NCBI RefSeq assembly: GCF_002847285.1
Contig: NZ_CP025407.1
Location: forward strand, 1,550,001 to 1,614,000
DNA from: Streptomyces sp. CMB-StM0423
Lineage (GTDB): Bacteria > Actinomycetota > Actinomycetes > Streptomycetales > Streptomycetaceae
Length of the DNA stretch: 64,000 bases
Direction of reading: 5' to 3'
Shown here: positions 1-8,350 of the stretch, piece after piece
Position numbering within the stretch: the stretch's first letter is position 1
Layout of the letters: each line of letters opens with the position of its first letter
Program-made: the position numbers and the translations under genes
The notes under the pieces: model-generated
The model's database searches: none
Told to the model about the DNA's origin: nothing
What the model saw: the letters and a program-made list of their open reading frames with translations, nothing else

Positions 1-330
1 GGCGCCGCCTCGGTACGGGTGGGGCGCCCGGCGTTCGGGCTACTCGCTGCCGCTCGGCCTTCCCTGGCTGGGGGGCCCGACCAACCGCACCGGCTTCAGC
101 GGCTGTTACTCCCGCGATCGCGCGAAAGCGCCCCGGTGCCCGGCCCCTTCCCGGTCGGCGGTGACGCCACGACCCCGCACCGGAGCGCCCCCGTGCCGGG
201 CTCCCCCGTTGCCCGCGGTGGAGCCGCGAGTGCTTGACGCCGTTACGTCGCGCGGATAGCGTCCGCCAAGGCGTTTTAGCAAGCGCTTACTGAGATCGTG
301 GGATCCTCTTCTGGCAGGGGAGATGACGCA
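1..330. other. Left-edge intergenic stretch
   Basis: I see no convincing gene here. Short open frames on both strands lack family features and good start sites. The only structured element is a LacI-type palindrome close to the first gene, listed separately. Confidence 0.5.
278..291. promoter_or_regulatory. Possible LacI-family operator
   Basis: The sequence AGCAAGCGCTTACT is a 14-bp near-palindrome centred on AAGC/GCTT with one mismatched pair. That core is typical of LacI/CebR-like operators. It lies 40 bp upstream of the ATG at 331, so it could control the LamG-type gene. No LacI regulator is in the window. Confidence 0.35.
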
Positions 331-1326
331 ATGCGCAAGCACAGCGGGAGCGTTGCCGCGCGGGCTGTCGCGGCGGCCGCGGCGCTGGTCCTGACCGCAC
401 TCGCGGCCGGGCCGGTGCAGGCGGTGCAGGGTGGGGACACCGCGGACGGGGACAGGCGGGGGGCGCCCGTCGTGTTGCCGGCGCTGGGGCCCGGCCTCGT
501 CGCGTACTACGACTTCGGCCATCCGGTCCCCGGCAGCCCCGCCCTCGAAAGCGACCGTGGCCGCTCCGGCACCGACATCGAACTCGTCAACGGCGGCGCC
601 GCCATGCGCGTGCCCGACAGCGCCTTCCCGGGCGCCGGGTCCGCGCTGCAGACCGCCCAGGTCTCCCCCGCCACCGCCGGGAACGACGACTGGAAGGCCG
701 GCCTCTACCGCCCCGGCGGCGTGCCGAGCATGCGCGCGTTCAACGGGGCGCAGTCCGCCACCGTCATGGGCTGGTTCAAGATGACCGGCGACAACCCCTC
801 CCCCAACTCCAACACCGCCGACCCCCATGACCGTTACGGCGCCGTCGGCCTGGCCGGTGTGCTCTCCGGCAACTCCGACGGCCACGGCGTACGGGCCCTG
901 CTGGAGCTGATCGAGGTGAACGGCGAGATGCGCCTCGTGGCGCTGGGCCGCCGGGTCGACGAGGGCGCCTCGCAGACGTTCGCCGCCGCCGAGGACTGGC
1001 GCCGGCTGCTGCCGCCCGACGAGTGGGTGTTCCTGGCCGCGACGTTCGACTACTCCGACGGCACCATGGCGCTGTTCCGCAACGGCGAGCGCCTCGACGG
1101 CTTCTACACCAACCCCGGCGACCCCTGGCAGGTCGGCGGGCCCGGCGAGCACCGCGCCTCGCCCACCGATCCCCGGGGCATCAAGATCGGCGGGAGCTTC
1201 CCGCAGAACACCCGCGAGGGCAATCCCTGCAACTGCCGCATGGACAGCCTGATGTTCCTCGACCGCGAGCTGACCGGCGGTCAGGTACGGGCGCAGTACC
1301 GGCTGATGGTCGCGCCCCGGCCCTGA
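331..1326 (+). CDS. Secreted LamG/concanavalin A-like domain protein
   Basis: The protein has 331 residues. The first 31 or so form a Sec signal peptide: a basic start (MRKHSG), an alanine/leucine-rich core, then GPVQA. The rest resembles a single LamG/concanavalin-like beta-sandwich: GLVAYYDFGHPVPG near the mature N-terminus, later DEWVFLAATFDYSDGTMALFRNGERLDG, and a terminal CRMDSLMFLDRELTG stretch. Such domains bind glycans or proteins outside the cell; I see no catalytic residues. ATG 331 is preferred over GTG 298 because AGGGGAG sits 6-8 bases upstream and the signal peptide begins there. The next gene, 115 bp downstream, is also secreted and may be co-transcribed. Confidence 0.8.
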   Translation: MRKHSGSVAARAVAAAAALVLTALAAGPVQAVQGGDTADGDRRGAPVVLPALGPGLVAYYDFGHPVPGSPALESDRGRSGTDIELVNGGAAMRVPDSAFPGAGSALQTAQVSPATAGNDDWKAGLYRPGGVPSMRAFNGAQSATVMGWFKMTGDNPSPNSNTADPHDRYGAVGLAGVLSGNSDGHGVRALLELIEVNGEMRLVALGRRVDEGASQTFAAAEDWRRLLPPDEWVFLAATFDYSDGTMALFRNGERLDGFYTNPGDPWQVGGPGEHRASPTDPRGIKIGGSFPQNTREGNPCNCRMDSLMFLDRELTGGQVRAQYRLMVAPRP

Positions 1327-1358
1327 GCCGCCACCCGGCCACCCGGTCACCGGCCCCC

Positions 1359-1392
1359 TTCCCGTAGTACGCCGTTTCCCGTAGTACGCCGT
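1359..1392. repeat. Two tandem copies of a 17-bp repeat
   Basis: TTCCCGTAGTACGCCGT is repeated twice back to back between the LamG gene and the dehydrogenase gene. The GTAGTAC core is itself a near-palindrome. It could be a regulator binding site for the downstream gene (start 1442). No function is known to me. Confidence 0.6.
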
Positions 1393-1441
1393 CCGCCGCA
1401 CCACGCGCCCGCGCACCCGCACCCCCAGAACGGAGCCCGGC

Positions 1442-2968
1442 ATGCCCCTGTCCACCCGCAGAAAGCCCCGCCTCCTCGCCCCCGCGCTCGCCGCCGCCGT
1501 GGCCGCGACCGCCTTCCTCACCGCCCCCGCCGAGGCCCGCACCGAGCCGACCGCCGCGCCGGGCGCGACCGCGGGCGCCGCCGCGCCCGGCGACTCCCTG
1601 CTCCCCAAGCCGGTACCCGCCAAGCTCGGCCTCGTCGTCGAGGAGTACGCGCAGTTCCCGGAGTCGGAGCCCACTCCCCCGCCGACCGACCCCCGGCTGA
1701 TGCGGCACGCCCGGATCAACGCGCTCACCGAACTCCCCGACGGCTCCGGCCGCAAGGCGGTGCCCGACCTCAACGGCAAGCTGTACCTCGTCGAGGACGG
1801 CGCGCAGCCCCGCACGTACCTCGACGTCGGCGCCACCTTCGCGCCCCAGTTCTTCTCCGGCCAGGGCCTCGGCCAGGGCTTCGGGTACGCGGCCTTCCAC
1901 CCCGACTTCGCGCGCAACGGCATCTTCTACACCGTGCACACCGAACTGGCCTCCACCACCGACAAGAAGCCGGACCTCACCCCGCAGCCCAACACCGGCT
2001 ACCACGGCATCATCACCGAGTGGACCGCCGACGACCCGGCCGCCGGCACCTTCTCCGGCACCCGCCGCGAGGTGCTGCGCCTCGGCTTCAACGGCCGCAT
2101 CCACGGCATCCAGCAGATCGCCTTCAACCCCACCGCCCGCAAGGGCAGCGCCGACTACGGCAAGCTCTACCTCGCCGTGGGCGACGGCGGTACCGGCGTG
2201 CGCACCACCGAGCCGCAGAACCTCGCCCTGCCGCACGGCAAGCTGCTGCGGATCGACCCGCGCGGCAGCAACAGCGCCAGCGGCAAGTACGGCGTGCCCG
2301 CCGACAACCCGTTCGCCGACCGCCCCGGCGCCCTCGGCGAGGTCTACGCGTACGGCTTCCGCGACCCGCACCGCTTCAGTTGGGACACCGGCGGCAAGCA
2401 CCGGCTGTACCTCGGCCACATCGGCGAGCACGCCATCGAGTCCATCTACGAGGTGCGGGCCGGGGACAACCTCGGCTGGAGCGAGCGCGAGGGCCCGTTC
2501 GTCTTCGACAAGAACCCGGCCGACCCGTGCGACGCGTACAAGCCGCTGCCGCCCGACGACGACACGTACGGCTACACCTACCCCGTCACCGCCTACGACC
2601 ACGACCCGCCGGCCGACTGGAACTGCACCTCCGACGTCGGCCGGGCCGTCTCCGGCGGCTTCGTCTACCGCGGTGACGACCTGCGCAAGCTGCGCGGCAC
2701 GTACCTCTTCGGCGACCTCGTCGACGGCCGCGTCTTCGGTACGAAGACGGGCGAGATGAACCGCGGCGCGGCCGAGATGGCGACGATCCACCAGCTCAGG
2801 CTCTACGACGCCGCCACCGGAAACCTCGTCACGGCGCAGGACCTGGCCGGCGACACCCGCGTCGACCTGCGCTTCGGGCAGGACTCGGCGGGCGAGCTGT
2901 ACCTGCTGGCGAAGGCGAACGGCAAGGTCTGGAAGGTCACCGGCACGCGCGGCCCCGCGCTGCCGTAG
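1442..2968 (+). CDS. Secreted glucose/sorbosone dehydrogenase-type beta-propeller protein
   Basis: The protein has 508 residues. A signal peptide covers residues 1-31 (RRKPRLL, an alanine-rich core, then AEA). The remainder matches the GSDH family of PQQ-type sugar dehydrogenases: GQGFGYAAFHPDFARNG, RIHGIQQIAFNP, YLAVGDGGTG, LPHGKLLRIDPRG, and YGFRDPHRFSWDTGG followed by LGHIGEHAIESI. Family members oxidise sugars or alcohols outside the cell with PQQ, but many actinobacterial ones are untested, so substrate and cofactor are inference. GGAG precedes the ATG by about 7 bases. A long hairpin follows the stop. Confidence 0.85.
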   Translation: MPLSTRRKPRLLAPALAAAVAATAFLTAPAEARTEPTAAPGATAGAAAPGDSLLPKPVPAKLGLVVEEYAQFPESEPTPPPTDPRLMRHARINALTELPDGSGRKAVPDLNGKLYLVEDGAQPRTYLDVGATFAPQFFSGQGLGQGFGYAAFHPDFARNGIFYTVHTELASTTDKKPDLTPQPNTGYHGIITEWTADDPAAGTFSGTRREVLRLGFNGRIHGIQQIAFNPTARKGSADYGKLYLAVGDGGTGVRTTEPQNLALPHGKLLRIDPRGSNSASGKYGVPADNPFADRPGALGEVYAYGFRDPHRFSWDTGGKHRLYLGHIGEHAIESIYEVRAGDNLGWSEREGPFVFDKNPADPCDAYKPLPPDDDTYGYTYPVTAYDHDPPADWNCTSDVGRAVSGGFVYRGDDLRKLRGTYLFGDLVDGRVFGTKTGEMNRGAAEMATIHQLRLYDAATGNLVTAQDLAGDTRVDLRFGQDSAGELYLLAKANGKVWKVTGTRGPALP

Positions 2969-2992
2969 CCGAAGGAAGGCCGGCCCGTACGC

Positions 2993-3042
2993 AACGGGCG
3001 CGGGCGGCGGTCCGGGAAGCCGGGCCGCCGCCCGCGCCCGTT
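2993..3042. terminator. Strong hairpin terminator
   Basis: An 18-bp perfectly paired stem (2993-3010 with 3025-3042) encloses a 14-base loop, starting 24 bases after the dehydrogenase stop codon. Confidence 0.8.
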
Positions 3043-3132
3043 CTCCCTGTCTCCGGCCGGACACCGCCGAACTCCCGTCGGCGCGCCCCCGATTCCGGCG
3101 AATTCTCCCCGGCGGCGGCCCGCGCGGGCAAC

Positions 3133-3262
3133 ATCCGCAAATGCTCCAGCATGGGTAGTGCCCACTACCCGATCGAGCAGTGGACCGGCAGCAGAACGCA
3201 GGTCTAGCCTCCTTGATCAGTGTGCAATTCCTCTGCCGAATACGACGCGCCCATTTGCGGAT
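3133..3262. other. Long-range inverted repeat flanking an operator
   Basis: ATCCGCAAATG at 3133-3143 is perfectly complementary to CATTTGCGGAT at 3252-3262. The 11-bp arms bracket the 22-bp palindrome at 3162-3183 and end about 30 bases before the haloperoxidase homologue's start. It could fold in the leader RNA or form a DNA loop; this is inference. Confidence 0.45.
3162..3183. promoter_or_regulatory. Cluster operator, copy 1
   Basis: Half-sites CCACTACCCG and CGAGCAGTGG are separated by 2 bp. This is the same architecture as the copies at 17077-17098 and 20112-20133. The site is 111 bp upstream of the GTG at 3294. An overlapping GGGTAGTG/CACTACCC repeat (3153-3170) adds a further half-site. 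It probably binds a cluster regulator. Confidence 0.65.
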
Positions 3263-3293
3263 CCAGCCCACGCACGAACAAGGAGATCGTCCG

Positions 3294-4781
3294 GTGGCGA
3301 AAGTGACACGGCTGCGTAGCCGGCGCCTGGGATACGCGGTGGCCATCGCCACCGCGGCGGCGCTGACGGGGACCCTGACGAGTGCGGTGCCGGCGTCGTC
3401 GCAGGACGACGGCTTCGACATCGACCATGACAACGTGCTGATGGAAGTCGTGTATCCGAAGTTCCAGCGGGTGTCGCGCGAGGAGAGTTCCGGCCGCGCG
3501 GTGTCGCTGACCGTGGACCACGCGATGCTCATCGAAATGCCGTGGTTCGACGCCATCGCGCCCTATCACCCCACGGCGAAGGGCATCTTCTCCGATATCC
3601 CGCGCCGCCCGGAATCCGAGCACACGACGCGCAACCAGAACATCGCGGTCACCTACGCGGCGTTCACCTCGCTGAACGCGCTGCTGCCGGAGTACAAGGA
3701 CCGGTGGATCGAGATGATGGACGCGGCCGGTCTCGACCCGGGCGCCACCGCCGAGGACCCGACCACGCCGAGCGGCATCGGCATCCTCGCGGCGAAGAAC
3801 GCGATGGCGGCGCGGCAGGACGACGGCAGCAACCGGGACGGCGGCATGGGCGGCCGCAAGTACAACAAGAAGCCCTACTCGGACTACACCGGCTACAGGC
3901 CCGTCAACTCCGCCTACGAGCTGCGCAATCCGTCGCGCTGGCAGCCGGGCACGTCCTCGACCCGGGACGTCTACAAGGACCAGCAGTTCGCGACCCCGTA
4001 CTACGGCAGGGTGAAGCCGTTCACGTACGACAGCCCGACCGAGTTCAAGGTCTCCCCGCCGGTGAACAGCGACCACCACAACGGCCGCGCCTACCAGCGC
4101 CAGGCGGACGAGGTGCTCAAGGCGTCGGCGAACCTCACCGACGAGCAGAAGATGACCGCCGAGCTGTTCAACGACAAGGTGCTCACCTTCGGCCAGTACG
4201 CGGGCACGCCGGTGGTGCTGGCGGGCAAGCTGAACACCGAGCAGACCGTGCACTACATCACCATGTCCGACGTGGCGTTCATCGACGTCACCATCGCGAC
4301 CTGGCACTACAAGCGCAAGTACGACTCGGTGCGGCCGGGCACCGCGGTCGGGTACCTGTACGGGGACCGGAAGCTGACCGCCTGGGGCGGGCCCGGGCAG
4401 GGCACCGTCGACGACATCACCGGCCGCGAGTGGCAGGGCTATCTGGACTCCGTCTCTGCCGACCACCCCGAGTACCCGTCCGCCAGCTCCGCGCTCTGCC
4501 TCGCCTTCGCCGCGCAGGTGCGGCAGTTCACCGGCAGCGACCAGATCAAGGTGACGGCGAACTTCCCGAAGGGTTCCTCGCTGGTCGAGCCGGGCGTCAC
4601 CCCGGCCGCCGACGTCTCGCTGCAGTGGAACAGTTGGACGGAGTTCGCCGACGACTGCGGTGAGAGCCGGATCTGGGCCGGAGAGAACTTCCGGTCCTCG
4701 GTCGAGGCCGCGGAGCAGTACGCACCCGAGATCGGCGATCTGAGCTACAAGTTCGTGCAGCGGAAGGTGAACGGCGGCTGA
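3294..4781 (+). CDS. Secreted vanadium-haloperoxidase/PAP2 homologue lacking vanadate histidines
   Basis: The protein has 495 residues from GTG 3294, chosen because AAGGAG lies 6 bases upstream and a signal peptide begins there (MAKVTRLRSRRLGY, hydrophobic core, VPASS). It carries the all-helical PAP2/vanadium haloperoxidase pattern: KRKYDSVRP (K-x6-RP), HPEYPSASS where the family has PSGH, and SRIWAGENF where the family has SR-x5-H. Both expected active-site histidines are therefore replaced (by Ser and Asn). In meroterpenoid clusters, related proteins either halogenate (NapH1) or act without vanadium (NapH3, an alpha-hydroxyketone rearrangement). Its operator, shared with the AHBA operon and prenyltransferase, suggests a role in the same product. 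A bidirectional terminator follows. Confidence 0.8.
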   Translation: MAKVTRLRSRRLGYAVAIATAAALTGTLTSAVPASSQDDGFDIDHDNVLMEVVYPKFQRVSREESSGRAVSLTVDHAMLIEMPWFDAIAPYHPTAKGIFSDIPRRPESEHTTRNQNIAVTYAAFTSLNALLPEYKDRWIEMMDAAGLDPGATAEDPTTPSGIGILAAKNAMAARQDDGSNRDGGMGGRKYNKKPYSDYTGYRPVNSAYELRNPSRWQPGTSSTRDVYKDQQFATPYYGRVKPFTYDSPTEFKVSPPVNSDHHNGRAYQRQADEVLKASANLTDEQKMTAELFNDKVLTFGQYAGTPVVLAGKLNTEQTVHYITMSDVAFIDVTIATWHYKRKYDSVRPGTAVGYLYGDRKLTAWGGPGQGTVDDITGREWQGYLDSVSADHPEYPSASSALCLAFAAQVRQFTGSDQIKVTANFPKGSSLVEPGVTPAADVSLQWNSWTEFADDCGESRIWAGENFRSSVEAAEQYAPEIGDLSYKFVQRKVNGG

Positions 4782-4797
4782 GCGAGCACGACACGGA

Positions 4798-4851
4798 AAC
4801 GGCGCCGGCCGCCGGCGGGTGACCTCCACCCCGCCGGCGGCCGGCGCCGTT
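4798..4851. terminator. Bidirectional hairpin terminator
   Basis: A 22-bp perfect stem (4798-4819 with 4830-4851) and a 10-base loop lie between the convergent haloperoxidase homologue and the flavoprotein hydroxylase. Confidence 0.85.
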
Positions 4852-4859
4852 CGGTGCGG

Positions 4860-4900
4860 GCCGCCGCCGGGAAGGCCGTACGGACCCTCCCGGCGGCGGC
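4860..4900 (-). terminator. Second hairpin terminator
   Basis: A 13-bp perfect stem (4860-4872 with 4888-4900) ends one base before the stop codon of the minus-strand hydroxylase gene. It stacks with the preceding terminator. Confidence 0.7.
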
Positions 4901-4901
4901 G

Positions 4902-6509
4902 TCAGCGGGCCCGGCCCGCGCCCCGTACGCGCCGCACCACGGCCGCCGCATTCGCGGGCGCCTTGTTGCCGCGCCACGCCACGTGGTGGTCGGGGCGGAG
5001 CAGCACGAGGTCCCGCTCCCACAGCTCGCGCGCCCGCGCGTCCCGCACCACCGTGTGCCGGACGGGCACGCCCTGCGTGGCGGCGGCACGCAGCAGCGGC
5101 CCGGCGCGGCCGTCGCCCGCGAAGTCGACGAGGGTGAAGTCCGTGGCGAACAGGTCGAACAGCGGCGTCCCGTCCGCCAGCAGCACGCTGGGCGGGCGGC
5201 TGCCGGGCCAGGTCGTCGGCGTGTAGACCTCCGGCGTCCAGCGGGGCGCAGGGCCGTCCTCGTGGCAGACGACGGGCGAGTCGTCGTAGCGGTAGCCGAG
5301 TTCGACCCCGCGGTACTCGTTCTCGCCGCGCTCGCAGTCCAGGAACCCCGCCACCGCGGCGGGCGGAGCCCCGTCCCGCAGCAGGCCGCCGGCCTGCACG
5401 TGCACGCCGATGTGCCGGTGCGAGGTGCGCATGTTGCGCAGCCCGACCGGGCGGCGGTCGGTCTCGTAGCTGTCGAGCAGCGCGGGTCCTCCGGTGTGCC
5501 GGACCAGGGCGGCGACCTTCCAGGCGGCGTCCATCGCGTCGCCGATGCCGGTGTTCATCCCGTACGCGCCCGTGGGGAACATGCGGTGCGCGGCGTCCCC
5601 TGCGAGCAGCACGCGCCCGGCGCGGTAGCGGTCGGCGAGCATGAAGCCGGGGCGCCAGCGGGAGGTCAGCAGCACCTTGTCGATCTTCAGCTCGGTGCCC
5701 AGGGTCGCCAGCAGGAAGGCCGCCGGGTCGGCGGGCGGGGTGGCGAACTCGTCCGGGTGCGCGCCGTTGACGTGCGCGGTCCAGGTGTCCTTCTCGTCCT
5801 GGGCGATGACGACGTAGCGGAAGGCGAAGTAGTGCCAGAACGGGCCGTGCCGGTGCAGGGACGCCAGGTCGCGGCTCTTGAAGTGCACCATGAACGCGCC
5901 GGGCAGCCCGGGGACGCCGAAGCTGTCCTCGCCGATGCCGAGGACGGCGCGGACGCGGCTCGACGCGCCGTCGCAGCCGATCACGTACCGGGACCTGATC
6001 CGGATCCGCTCGTCGGTCATGACGTCGCGCAGACTGCTGGTCACGCCCTGGTCGTCCTGGGTGAGGGTGTCGAACCGCAGTCCCGGGCGCAGGTCGACGA
6101 GGTGGCTGCGGCGGCAGTGCGCGCGCAGCACGGGCTCCAGGTCGGTCTGGGAGATCCGCTGGCCGGGTTCGGCCGGCCGGGTGCCGTCGTCGTACGCGGC
6201 GATGCGCCGCCGCTCCTCGTCGACGGAGGGCAGCGCCCAGGTGGTGAGCGGCCGGCCGGCCAGCCCGGTGGACCAGATGACGTCGGCCGGGTGCCGGGGC
6301 GCGACGCCGGCGGCGCGGACGGCGCCGGCGAGGCCGAGCTGGCGGAAGAACTCCATGCTGCGGGCGTTCACGTAGTCGAGCTTGGGGTGGACGGAGGTCT
6401 CGAAGTCCTGGTCGGCGAGTACGCACCGGACGCCCCGGCGGGCGAGCGCCAGCGCGGTTGCCATGCCGACCGGGCCTGCGCCCACGACGAGTACCGGTGC
6501 CGGATCCAC
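4902..6509 (-). CDS. FAD-dependent aromatic hydroxylase
   Basis: The protein has 535 residues and belongs to the PHBH/MhpA-type class A flavoprotein monooxygenases. The N-terminal FAD-binding GAGPVGMATALALARRG motif is at about residues 8-24. The conserved YVIGCDGASSRVRAVLG lies mid-protein and LLAGDAAHRMFPTGAYGMNTGIGDAMDAAWK binds the FAD ribityl/pyrophosphate. The C-terminus has the thioredoxin-like extension seen in MhpA/TetX-type enzymes. These enzymes hydroxylate phenols with NAD(P)H and oxygen. GTG 6509 is preferred over the ATG at 6539 because GGGGAGG lies 5 bases upstream of it. A hairpin separates it from the transporter gene, so it may be transcribed partly on its own. A phenolic intermediate of the AHBA pathway is the likely substrate (inference). 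Confidence 0.8.
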   Translation of the reverse strand: MDPAPVLVVGAGPVGMATALALARRGVRCVLADQDFETSVHPKLDYVNARSMEFFRQLGLAGAVRAAGVAPRHPADVIWSTGLAGRPLTTWALPSVDEERRRIAAYDDGTRPAEPGQRISQTDLEPVLRAHCRRSHLVDLRPGLRFDTLTQDDQGVTSSLRDVMTDERIRIRSRYVIGCDGASSRVRAVLGIGEDSFGVPGLPGAFMVHFKSRDLASLHRHGPFWHYFAFRYVVIAQDEKDTWTAHVNGAHPDEFATPPADPAAFLLATLGTELKIDKVLLTSRWRPGFMLADRYRAGRVLLAGDAAHRMFPTGAYGMNTGIGDAMDAAWKVAALVRHTGGPALLDSYETDRRPVGLRNMRTSHRHIGVHVQAGGLLRDGAPPAAVAGFLDCERGENEYRGVELGYRYDDSPVVCHEDGPAPRWTPEVYTPTTWPGSRPPSVLLADGTPLFDLFATDFTLVDFAGDGRAGPLLRAAATQGVPVRHTVVRDARARELWERDLVLLRPDHHVAWRGNKAPANAAAVVRRVRGAGRAR

Positions 6510-6525
6510 GGTTGCCTCCCCAGGC

Positions 6526-6555
6526 GTGTGGGGCGGCACCCGGGCCGCCCCACAC
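6526..6555 (-). terminator. Hairpin between transporter and hydroxylase genes
   Basis: A 12-bp perfect stem (6526-6537 with 6544-6555) and a 6-base loop follow the symporter gene. It could terminate or attenuate readthrough into the hydroxylase. Confidence 0.65.
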
Positions 6556-6616
6556 AGTCGCGGTTGTCGTTCGGTCGTGGCTCAGCGCGCTCGGGCGGCG
6601 GTGCCGCCCGGCGGGC

Positions 6617-8350
6617 TCAGCGGGCCTCGCTGTGCGTACGGGGCTGGTTGCCGCGGTCGTCGGGGCCGTCGGGGCCCCGGCCGTTGGGGTGCTGCCCGTT
6701 GGGGGAGCCGGCGGTCGCCGCGCCGCGGGCGGCGTCCTTGCGGGCGCCGGGTGCGAGGCCGCCGGTCAGGGCGCGTACCTGCATCTCGGCGAAGGCCGCG
6801 TCGTCGCGCTCCTTGCTGGCGATCGAGCCGAGGTAGCCGAGCAGGAAGCCGGCCGGCACGGTGATCAGGCCGGGTTCGATGTCGACGAACTTGAAGTCGT
6901 GGCCGGGGAAGATGGCGTCGTCCGGGCCGGTGACGCCGTTGGAGAAGATCACCAGGAAGAACAGCAGGGCCGTGCCGCCGTAGACGATCCACTTCAGCCC
7001 GGAGGTGTTGAACCGGCGCCAGAACAGGGCGTAGACGACGGCCGGGAGGATCGCGGTGCCGGCCAGGTCGATGGAGGTCGGGATGAAGATGTGGGTACGC
7101 ACCGGGAGCATCGCGACGCCGATGAGCACGGAGACGACGCCGATCCGCACGGTGTTGCGGCGGATGTCCTTCAGCTCGTCGGCCGGGGACGGCTTGCGGC
7201 CGCGTACGACGTTGAGGTCCTTGGTGACGCAGGTGACCGCGTTGATGAGCAGGGCCGCGTAGACGCCGACGATCGTCAGCAGCGCGATCGGCGCGAGCAC
7301 CCCGACCATCACCGATCCGCCCAGCTCGTCCACGAGCTTGGGCAGGCTGATGTCGCGGTGGGCCTTGATCACGCCGATCCGCTCGGAGCCGAGGACCGCG
7401 ACGGAGGCGAAGCCGACGACCGCCATGCACAGGTAGGTGCCGACGACGATCATCGACGCCCAGCCGGCGGAGCGGCGGGCGTCCCTGCCGCTGGTGGTGG
7501 CGAAGTTGCGCATGAACAGGAACGGGATGGCGGCGACGCCGACGGCGACGCAGAAGAGCTTGGAGAGGTGGACCAGCCGGTGCTGGCCCTCGCCGAACTC
7601 GCGTCCTGGACCGAGCAGGTCGTAGCCGGTGGGGACGTCCTTGCGGTTGGCCTCGGCCTTGTCGAGGATGTCGAGGACGTTGAGGTTGAACTTCGCGAGC
7701 ACCAGGCAGGTCAGCACCAGCACGACGGTGAGCGTGAGGATCGCCTTGAACACCAGCAGCCGGGTGACGCCCGGCATGCCGGCCATGGCCGCGTACAGCA
7801 CGGTGACGAGCCCCACGACCAGGACCGAGAGGCCCAGCCCCACGACGTTGTCCAGGGCGAACCAGCGGTTGAAGATGAAGGCGATCGCCGCGAGGCTGAT
7901 GATCGTGAACATCCCGTAGATCAGCAGGGTGACGACCGCCGCCGCCTTGCGCGCCTGGCGTTCCTCCGCGCGCATCGCGAAGATGTCGCCGAGGGTGTGT
8001 CCGCCGAGGTTGCGTATGGGCGAGGCGAAGAGCAGCACCCCGAGCACCATCGAGGTGGTGAACGCGGTCAGCAGCATCGCGGCGTCGTAGCCGTTGAGCG
8101 CGATATGCCCGGTGATGATGAACAGGGTGGAGTACATGAGCGGCGCGGACGCCAGCGCGATGGCGTTCTGTACGGGCCCGATCCGCCGGCCGGCGATGAG
8201 GAAGTCGTCGGAGGTGCGCACGCTGTCGCGTACCGCCTTGACGACGAAGTACACGGCGACCGCGGCGGCTATCGTCGCGGGTATCGCGATCTCGTTCGCC
8301 GCCCAGGTGTTGTCGATGGGCGGCGGCGGGTCGGCCAGGATCGTGCTCAT
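6617..8350 (-). CDS. SSS-family sodium:solute (ActP-like) symporter
   Basis: The protein has 577 residues with about 13 hydrophobic segments. It is an SSS-family permease of the ActP/MctC monocarboxylate branch, seen in DFLIAGRRIGPVQNAIALASAPLMYSTL near the N-terminus and in the pairing with a DUF485 gene just upstream. The C-terminus is a hydrophilic Gly/Asn/Pro-rich tail. GGAGAG lies about 8 bases before ATG 8350. The start overlaps the DUF485 stop by 4 bases (ATGA), so the two are translationally coupled. Family members import acetate, pyruvate or other organic acids with sodium or protons. Its position next to the AHBA operon suggests transport of an aromatic or small acid, but direction and substrate are unknown. 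Confidence 0.85.
   Translation of the reverse strand: MSTILADPPPPIDNTWAANEIAIPATIAAAVAVYFVVKAVRDSVRTSDDFLIAGRRIGPVQNAIALASAPLMYSTLFIITGHIALNGYDAAMLLTAFTTSMVLGVLLFASPIRNLGGHTLGDIFAMRAEERQARKAAAVVTLLIYGMFTIISLAAIAFIFNRWFALDNVVGLGLSVLVVGLVTVLYAAMAGMPGVTRLLVFKAILTLTVVLVLTCLVLAKFNLNVLDILDKAEANRKDVPTGYDLLGPGREFGEGQHRLVHLSKLFCVAVGVAAIPFLFMRNFATTSGRDARRSAGWASMIVVGTYLCMAVVGFASVAVLGSERIGVIKAHRDISLPKLVDELGGSVMVGVLAPIALLTIVGVYAALLINAVTCVTKDLNVVRGRKPSPADELKDIRRNTVRIGVVSVLIGVAMLPVRTHIFIPTSIDLAGTAILPAVVYALFWRRFNTSGLKWIVYGGTALLFFLVIFSNGVTGPDDAIFPGHDFKFVDIEPGLITVPAGFLLGYLGSIASKERDDAAFAEMQVRALTGGLAPGARKDAARGAATAGSPNGQHPNGRGPDGPDDRGNQPRTHSEAR

Noticed and set aside
106..1923. Long minus-strand open frame of about 600 codons opposite the LamG and dehydrogenase genes
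   Set aside because: Low-complexity translation with no family motifs. It mirrors two well-supported genes, as expected from high GC content.
3204..4829. Long minus-strand frame opposite the haloperoxidase homologue
   Set aside because: Its translation is an Arg/Val/Leu-rich shadow without domains, and the plus-strand protein has a signal peptide and clear family motifs.
4854..6836. Plus-strand frames of more than 600 codons across the hydroxylase gene
   Set aside because: Repetitive Gly/Val/Arg translation and no start signals. The minus-strand flavoprotein explains the region fully.
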